NCBI GenBank assembly: GCA_963548155.1
Contig: CAUUTP010000074.1
Span: 1 to 10,186 of the forward strand
Source: Eikenella sp963548155
Lineage (GTDB): Bacteria; Pseudomonadota; Gammaproteobacteria; Burkholderiales; Neisseriaceae
DNA: 10,186 nt
Reading direction: 5' to 3'
In this document: positions 5,883 to 10,186 of the stretch, in pieces
Layout: every line of letters begins with the position of its first letter
Position numbering within the stretch: the first letter of the stretch is position 1
Notes under the pieces: model-generated
The model's database searches: none
Seen by the model: only the letters and a program-made list of their open reading frames with translations
Told to the model about the DNA's origin: nothing
Translations under genes and position numbers: made by a program

Positions 5883-7039
5883 ATGTATGCCAAAAAAGCT
5901 TTAGCCCTAGCATGTATCGCCGTGCTGGTGAGCGGTTGCAAAGAAGACGAAAAAACCGCAATTATTCAATAGGCCTTGCCAACGGCAGCTACTCTCGGGA
6001 TGCGAACATATCCGTTCCCAACGGACCGCAGTCTGAAGCACAGCCTCAACCTCAGCCGCAACCTCCCGTTACCGGCTGTCCATCGGCTACGGATGCGTCA
6101 GGCAAATGGACCAGCGTCAAATGCTATGGGTTTAACAACGGTGAAACATCTGACATGGCGGCTAGACTCATACCCTATCACTTAGATAGCCACCTTTCTT
6201 ATCTCCCAGGCAACATCGCGCTGGTGGAAAATAAATACATTCAAATCACCACCCGTCGGCATTGCGTCGCCCGCCAAGGGGATCCGCTTACCGATCAAAA
6301 CCTCACCACAGGCCCCTGCCCAGCCAACAAAGTTGCCCAATATTCAAGCGGCCGCTTGGAGTCTGGCAAAATTGTAGACGGTAGCAAACCGTTCCGTGCC
6401 GAGATCCGAGCCAAGATCAACTGGAACGGTTCAAGGGGCATGCGCACGGCACTATGGCTGCGCAATAGCGAAACCTTGCAAAATTGCGGCAGCAACCCTG
6501 CTGCCAACGACCCCTACGGTGAGCTCGATATTCTCGAGTGGTATTCCTCTGCACGGGCATATGCTTGGTTCTCAACACACGCCAGCTGTTTCTATAGTCA
6601 CAAAAGAGGCACTTGGCGCACGCGCGTTTTCGCGCACCGCTTGGAACAGCACATCAATCGGCAAGCTACCCCGCTAGATGGCGATTGGCATGTATGGGCA
6701 ATCGAGTTTGACGGCCAGAAAGTGCGCTACTATCTAGACGGCAAGCTCATCCCCGTGTCCCACTACACAGTGGACGACAACACCACGGTGGATGTGATCG
6801 ACCGCAGCCAGACCGACGCATCAGGCGGCTACCCCTCCACCATGCCGGATGAAGACTTTGCAAAACTCAACGTTAACCGCCAAATGCTGGATCAGGTATT
6901 CAGAGCCAAAGGCCCCTGGTATTTCATTCTAAATGACTACGCAGAATGGGAGGACAAGCTAGACCCACCCCGCCCCACCGACCCGTTCCCCGTCCAAACC
7001 ACCTTGATCGACTACGTGCGGCTGTATCAGAAAAACTAA
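5883..7039 (+). pseudogene. Lipoprotein glycoside hydrolase, GH16-like, frame broken after the signal peptide
   Basis: Predicted exported lipoprotein with a laminarinase-type GH16 domain, which in this family cleaves beta-1,3/1,4-glucans or related polysaccharides. From the ATG at 5883 (Shine-Dalgarno AAGGGA) the frame encodes a signal peptide with lipobox LVSGC (Cys19) but stops at 5970-5972 after 29 residues. The GH16 domain lies in the -1 frame and runs to the TAA at 7037-7039. Joined at the A6 run it would give about 385 residues: signal, a Gln/Pro linker (QPQPQPQPP), then a domain with GRLESGKI, the catalytic ELDILE (codons at 6521-6538; the two Glu as nucleophile and acid/base, Asp between), DGDWHVWAIEFDG and a closing IDYVRLYQ strand. 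Six Cys lie in the exported part. In-frame starts upstream in the GH16 frame give no signal peptide. It sits between pyrB and pyrI. The exact substrate is unknown. Confidence 0.8.
5950..5955 (+). other. A6 run at the frame junction of the GH16 lipoprotein
   Basis: The lipoprotein frame reads GAC GAA AAA ACC here. Adding one A (A7), or a -1 slip on the AAA codon, continues as AAC CGC AAT into the GH16 frame. Losing one A would give the third frame, not the GH16 frame. The run is short for a typical phase-variable tract but suitable for slippage or a mutation. Confidence 0.7.
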
Positions 7040-7050
7040 CCCGGCTCTTG

Positions 7051-7078
7051 CAGGCTACCTGAAATTTCAGGTAGCCTG
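7051..7078 (+). repeat. 28-bp perfect loopless DUS palindrome before pyrI
   Basis: Bases 7051-7064 and 7065-7078 are exact reverse complements with nothing between, carrying DUS copies at 7052-7063 (plus) and 7066-7077 (minus). It lies 11 bases after the GH16 stop and 30 bases before the pyrI start. It may terminate GH16 transcription, but no T-run follows on either strand. Confidence 0.85.
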
Positions 7079-7108
7079 TATTCCATCCAACCTTATTCGG
7101 AAATCCAA

Positions 7109-7567
7109 ATGGACAACAAAAGCCTCAGCGTCGAAGCCATCGAAAACGGCACCGTTATCGACCACATCCCGGCCGGCCTCGCCCTCGCCATCCTGCGCCA
7201 ATTCAAGCTATTGCACGAAGGCTGTGCCGTAACCGTCGGCTTCAACCTGCCCAGCAAACGGCACGGCCGCAAAGACATCATCAAAATCAACGGCATCAAA
7301 CTCAACGAAGCCGCCGCCAACCGCCTCGCCCTGTTCGCCCCCGAAGCCACGGTCAACCTCATCGCCAACTTCAAAGTCGAGCAAAAAATGCCGCTCCGGC
7401 TGCCCGAAACCATCGGCGAAGTCTTCCGATGCCCCAACCCCAACTGCGCCAGCCACGGCGAACCCGTTGCCAGCCGCTTCTACGTGCGCCGCCTAGGCAA
7501 CCAAACCCGCCTCAAATGCCACTACTGCGAAAAAACCTACGACCGCAGCCTTGTAACCGAAGCTTGA
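7109..7567 (+). CDS. pyrI: Aspartate carbamoyltransferase, regulatory chain
   Basis: Allosteric subunit that binds nucleotides (CTP and UTP inhibit, ATP activates in E. coli) and bridges PyrB trimers in the class B holoenzyme. It has 152 residues against 153 in E. coli. The N-terminal nucleotide-binding domain shows VEAIENGTVIDHIPAG (residues 8-23), the NLPS segment at 46-49 and GRKDIIKI (53-60). The zinc domain has all four ligand Cys at 108, 113, 137 and 140 (CPNPNC and CHYC). The start has only a weak CGGA Shine-Dalgarno. Codon use is again C-ending, like the main part of pyrB. It should be cotranscribed with pyrB, but a 1.37-kb module with two hairpins lies between them, and the 30 bases after the last hairpin show no convincing promoter. 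Confidence 0.97.
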   Translation: MDNKSLSVEAIENGTVIDHIPAGLALAILRQFKLLHEGCAVTVGFNLPSKRHGRKDIIKINGIKLNEAAANRLALFAPEATVNLIANFKVEQKMPLRLPETIGEVFRCPNPNCASHGEPVASRFYVRRLGNQTRLKCHYCEKTYDRSLVTEA

Positions 7568-7696
7568 AACGGCAGATATAGGGGCAGCTTGAAAACAACA
7601 CTCCCTGCTTCCGCTATCATCCTGCCTGGTGGATTACTTATCCCCAATTCGAATCATCATGAGTTTTCCAACCAGGCTGAAACAAAAGCACTCCCC

Positions 7697-7729
7697 TTTC
7701 AGGTAGCCTGTGAGGCTACCTGAAATTTT
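7697..7729 (+). terminator. DUS-pair terminator between pyrI and pgl
   Basis: TTTCAGGTAGCCT (7697-7709) and its complement (7713-7725) form 13 perfect pairs around a three-base loop, followed directly by TTTT (7726-7729). It contains DUS copies at 7698-7709 and 7713-7724. It ends only 25 bases before pgl, so pgl either starts from a promoter overlapping the hairpin or has the hairpin in its leader. Confidence 0.75.
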
Positions 7730-7754
7730 GCACTTAACCACCGGAAAATCTTTT

Positions 7755-8453
7755 ATGCCTCCATCCCTCACCTGGCACACCTTCCCCTCTCCCGCCGCCC
7801 AAGCTGCCGCACTGGCCGAAGCCGTGGCCAACGGCCTGCGCCATTGCCTGCAAACTCGAGGCCACGCTGTGTTGGCCGTATCCGGCGGTCGCTCGCCTAT
7901 AGCGCTTTTTGAAGCCTTGTCGCGGGCAAAACTGGATTGGACGAACGTCACCATCACCCTGGTGGACGAGCGGCTCGTGCCGCCACTACACGCCGACAGC
8001 AACGCCGCGCTGGTGCGCCGCCATCTGCTGCAACACGCCGCCGCTGCTGCCCGCTTCCTGCCGCTGGTAGGCGAACAAACCGATGTGTCCGATCCTGCCG
8101 CCGCCCTGGCTGAAGCCGAGGCTGCTTTTCCCACGCCAGACATCGCCGTGCTCGGCATGGGTGCGGACGGCCACACCGCCTCGCTGTTCCCGCAAGCTCC
8201 GCAATTGGCCGAGGCCGTGTCGCCCGAATGCCGCAGCAAGCTGGTGCACACCAGCCCGGTTAGCGTCGCACACGAACGCATCAGCATGAGCCTGAACGCT
8301 CTCGCCGCCGTGCCGCAGCTGTTGTTATCGATTCAGGGTGCAGACAAACGCGCCGTGCTGGAGCAGGCCGCTGCCATGCCCTCGAACGAACGCCCCATCA
8401 GCCTGCTGCTGCATCGGGCGAATGTACATTGCCAAGTGTATTACGCCGATTGA
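7755..8453 (+). CDS. pgl: 6-phosphogluconolactonase
   Basis: Hydrolyses 6-phospho-D-glucono-1,5-lactone to 6-phosphogluconate, the second step of the oxidative pentose phosphate and Entner-Doudoroff routes; cytoplasmic, DevB/NagB-like fold. It has 232 residues, normal for the short bacterial family. The diagnostic segments are VSGGRSP (42-48), LVDERLVP (69-76) and LGMGADGHTASLFP (133-146). The start chosen is the ATG at 7755; an in-frame GTG at 7710 would add 15 residues encoded by the terminator hairpin and is rejected. The Shine-Dalgarno is weak (GGA, about 10 bases upstream). It is flanked by DUS terminators on both sides, so it looks monocistronic and is not next to zwf, edd or hexR in this window. 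I see no clear promoter. Confidence 0.95.
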   Translation: MPPSLTWHTFPSPAAQAAALAEAVANGLRHCLQTRGHAVLAVSGGRSPIALFEALSRAKLDWTNVTITLVDERLVPPLHADSNAALVRRHLLQHAAAAARFLPLVGEQTDVSDPAAALAEAEAAFPTPDIAVLGMGADGHTASLFPQAPQLAEAVSPECRSKLVHTSPVSVAHERISMSLNALAAVPQLLLSIQGADKRAVLEQAAAMPSNERPISLLLHRANVHCQVYYAD

Positions 8454-8499
8454 ATCTGCAGGTTGGCAATAAGCCTTCCTGCCAAGCCGAACCATGCTG

Positions 8500-8532
8500 A
8501 AAGGCTACCTGAAAATTTTTAGGTAGCCTTTT
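8500..8532 (+). terminator. DUS-derived terminator of pgl
   Basis: AAAGGCTACCT (8500-8510) pairs with AGGTAGCCTTT (8521-8531), and the ten bases between are themselves near-palindromic (GAAAATTTTT). It ends in TTTT (8529-8532). The left arm is an exact DUS (8502-8513); the right arm (8518-8529) is a DUS with one change, read on the minus strand as AGGCTACCTAAA. Confidence 0.75.
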
Positions 8533-8679
8533 GATTGGCCATGCCATGGTTGCAAGCCATAACCAAGCACGCAGGCAGCCATCAACCCTACTTTTTACCC
8601 TATCAAAAACACCTGGAAATGCAGCTGAAAAAAGCTAAAACGCCATAATTATCATACGCAAAGAGCCAAGCCGCCACCT

Positions 8680-8691
8680 TTCAGGCAGCCT
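8680..8691 (-). repeat. DUS variant matching the Simonsiella dialect
   Basis: TTCAGGCAGCCT reads AGGCTGCCTGAA on the minus strand, one base different from the local DUS and identical to the described AG-simDUS. It is unpaired and lies 31 bases before the gltS promoter. Confidence 0.6.
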
Positions 8692-8721
8692 TTGTCTATT
8701 GTAAAAAATAATCCATAGTCT

Positions 8722-8750
8722 TTGACAATTTTTAACTGCTATCCTAATAT
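8722..8750 (+). promoter_or_regulatory. Near-consensus sigma-70 promoter of gltS
   Basis: A perfect TTGACA (8722-8727) and TAATAT (8745-8750) are separated by exactly 17 bases. Transcription would start near 8757, giving a leader of about 64 bases before gltS. Confidence 0.85.
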
Positions 8751-8757
8751 TTACTCG

Positions 8758-8781
8758 AGGCCTGTTGGCGGACAACAGCCT
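8758..8781 (+). promoter_or_regulatory. 5'-terminal leader hairpin of gltS mRNA
   Basis: CTGTTG (8762-8767) pairs with CAACAG (8773-8778) around GCGGA, and AGG (8758-8760) with CCT (8779-8781) after a one-base bulge. It starts within a base or two of the predicted transcription start, as in the str operon leader. No T-run follows, so it is unlikely to be a terminator. Confidence 0.45.
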
Positions 8782-8820
8782 GCATTTAATTGTTTCTTTA
8801 TTTTCCATAGGGATAAAGCC

Positions 8821-10056
8821 ATGATAGAAGTGAACAGCTACTACACCCTGATTGCAGCCACCATGGTGCTACTATTGGGTAAACTGATGGTTAGCAAAAT
8901 CAAGTTTTTACGGGATTTCAACATTCCCGAACCGGTGGCGGGCGGCCTGGTGGCGGCCATCTGCCTGTTTAGTTTGCACGCGACCACGGGCATCGGCTTC
9001 CAGTTTCAAAAGCCGCTGCAAGACGCATTTATGCTGATTTTCTTTACCTCCATCGGTCTGAGCGCGGATTTCTCCCGTCTGAAAGCCGGCGGTATTCCGC
9101 TGGTGGTGTTTACCGCCATCGTGGGCGCATTTATCTTTGTGCAAAACATTATCGGCGTGGGCTTGGCCAGCGTGTTCGGCCTGCACCCAATGACCGGCCT
9201 GATTACCGGCTCCATCACCCTCACCGGCGGCCACGGTACGGCAGCCGGCTGGGCACCCGACTTAATCAAATACGGCGTGCCTGCTGCAGCTGAATTGGGC
9301 ATGGCCTCAGCCACCTTCGGCCTGGTGGCCGGCGGCATCATCGGCGGCCCGGTGGCTCGCCGACTCATCAACAAAATGGGGCGTAAACCCTTGGATTCCG
9401 CAACCGTTGAAGCCGACCACCTGCGCTCTGCCGACGACGATCCGGATTACAGCACCGACGATATGTTTGAGCGTGCCGAGCAAACCCGCCTGATCACCGC
9501 CACTTCGGCCATCGAGACCCTGGCCATGTTTGCCGCCTGCCTCTCATTTGCCGAAGTGATGGACGGCATCGACAAACAATACCTGTTCGACCTGCCCAAA
9601 TTCGTGTGGGCGCTGTTTGGCGGCGTGGTGTTGCGCAACGTATTGGTGAGCGCGTTTAAATTCAATATGTTCGACCGCGCCATCGACGTGTTCGGCAATG
9701 CCTCTCTCTCGCTCTTCCTAGCCATGGCCCTGTTGAACCTGCAACTGTGGCAGCTGACTGACTTAGCAGGGAAGGTAACCATCATCCTGCTGGTTCAAAC
9801 CGTGGTGATGATTCTGTATGCCACCTACGTAACCTACGTATTCATGGGCCGCGACTACGATGCCACCGTGCTGGCCGCCGGCCACTGCGGCTTCGGCCTC
9901 GGTGCTACCCCCACCGCCGTAGCCAATATGCAGTCCATCACCGAGCGCTTCGGCCCTTCGCACAAGGCCTTCTTAATTGTGCCGCTGGTGGGCGCGTTCT
10001 TCGTGGACATCATCAACGCGCTGATTTTGTCGGGCTTCGTGAACTTCCTGAAGTAG
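8821..10056 (+). CDS. gltS: Sodium/glutamate symporter
   Basis: Inner-membrane secondary transporter of the ESS family that takes up glutamate with sodium ions. It has 411 residues; E. coli GltS has 401. It is hydrophobic throughout, with about ten membrane segments in two halves. Each half has the Gly-rich re-entrant loop of the family: GGHGT at 136-140 and GFGLGATP at 357-364. The halves are joined by a polar, acidic cytoplasmic loop at about 185-225 (DHLRSADDDPDYSTDD). The ATG at 8821 follows AGGGA (8809-8813) by seven bases; the frame stays open upstream into the promoter and those codons are rejected. It has its own promoter and terminator and is therefore probably monocistronic. Confidence 0.96.
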   Translation: MIEVNSYYTLIAATMVLLLGKLMVSKIKFLRDFNIPEPVAGGLVAAICLFSLHATTGIGFQFQKPLQDAFMLIFFTSIGLSADFSRLKAGGIPLVVFTAIVGAFIFVQNIIGVGLASVFGLHPMTGLITGSITLTGGHGTAAGWAPDLIKYGVPAAAELGMASATFGLVAGGIIGGPVARRLINKMGRKPLDSATVEADHLRSADDDPDYSTDDMFERAEQTRLITATSAIETLAMFAACLSFAEVMDGIDKQYLFDLPKFVWALFGGVVLRNVLVSAFKFNMFDRAIDVFGNASLSLFLAMALLNLQLWQLTDLAGKVTIILLVQTVVMILYATYVTYVFMGRDYDATVLAAGHCGFGLGATPTAVANMQSITERFGPSHKAFLIVPLVGAFFVDIINALILSGFVNFLK

Positions 10057-10070
10057 CCCAACACAAGCAA

Positions 10071-10099
10071 ACGGCATCCGATTGGGGATGCCGTTTTTT
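10071..10099 (+). terminator. Rho-independent terminator of gltS
   Basis: ACGGCATCC (10071-10079) pairs with GGATGCCGT (10086-10094) around a six-base loop, followed by T6 (10094-10099). It lies 14 bases after the gltS stop. It is the only strong terminator in the window not built from DUS arms. Confidence 0.92.
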
Positions 10100-10186
10100 A
10101 TTAGCCAATCGTCGCAGAAAACCGCAAAAGGGGCATAAGTAACAAAAAAGGTGCTAAAGCCCCCCCCGCAAGCCTTATCCTGCAAG

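Noticed and set aside
5789..5975. N-terminal extension of the GH16 frame from the ATG at 5789
   Set aside because: The residues encoded form no signal peptide and read across the palindrome and the out-of-frame lipoprotein start. The lipobox frame with its Shine-Dalgarno is the better N-terminus.
7589..7620. Possible pgl promoter TTGAAA and TATCAT
   Set aside because: The spacing is 20 bases, too long, and a terminator-like hairpin would lie between it and pgl.
7710..7754. GTG start for pgl at 7710
   Set aside because: The 15 added residues would be encoded by the right arm of the DUS terminator, and the family N-terminus fits the ATG at 7755.
8722..8820. Upstream extension of gltS to 8722
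   Set aside because: The added codons coincide with the -35/-10 promoter and leader hairpin, and the ATG at 8821 has a good Shine-Dalgarno.
9973..10185. Minus-strand open frame at the right edge
   Set aside because: It runs through the gltS terminator and into the gltS coding sequence, and its product resembles no family.

Overview
The window looks like chromosomal DNA of an Eikenella-type member of the Neisseriaceae. The strongest evidence is the 12-mer AGGCTACCTGAA, the Eikenella dialect of the Neisseriaceae DNA uptake sequence (DUS). I count 14 exact copies plus four one-to-three-base variants, nearly all between genes and often as inverted pairs forming hairpins. The proteins (EF-G, S7, S12, PyrB, PyrI, GltS, 6-phosphogluconolactonase) fit a beta-proteobacterium of this family.

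Layout. 1-2722, minus strand: the str operon, with a strong promoter (2693-2722), rpsL, rpsG and the first 552 codons of fusA, which runs off the left edge. 2723-2952 holds a DUS hairpin terminator and a single DUS. 2953-4488, minus strand: a YjgR/DUF853 HerA-like ATPase. 4489-4812 is a gene-free divergent region holding two DUS hairpins, a fifth DUS arm and weak promoter candidates for the genes on either side. 4813-5733, plus strand: pyrB, the catalytic chain of aspartate carbamoyltransferase. 5734-7108: an extra module, bounded by DUS-type hairpins, carrying a lipoprotein GH16-family glycoside hydrolase whose signal peptide is out of frame with its catalytic domain. 7109-7567: pyrI, the regulatory chain. 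7755-8453: pgl, between DUS terminators. 8454-8820 has no gene: it holds the pgl terminator, about 145 bases in which I see nothing, one simDUS-like 12-mer, a near-consensus promoter and a leader hairpin. 8821-10056: gltS, followed by a classic non-DUS terminator. 10101-10186 has no recognisable gene, only a run of eight C.

The most interesting part is 5630-7108. pyrB and pyrI encode the two chains of one enzyme and are normally adjacent and cotranscribed. Here they are separated by about 1.37 kb carrying an unrelated secreted glucanase-like gene. Codon usage in pyrB changes abruptly for its last 33 codons and returns to the C-ending style at the start of pyrI. This suggests the tail of pyrB and the inserted gene arrived together by natural transformation and homologous recombination. 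Within the inserted gene, one extra A in a six-A run (or a -1 ribosomal shift there) would join a good lipoprotein signal to the GH16 domain, so the gene is either broken, switchable by slippage, or affected by a sequence error.

The other genes are ordinary housekeeping functions: translation, pyrimidine synthesis, the oxidative pentose phosphate or Entner-Doudoroff route, and glutamate uptake.
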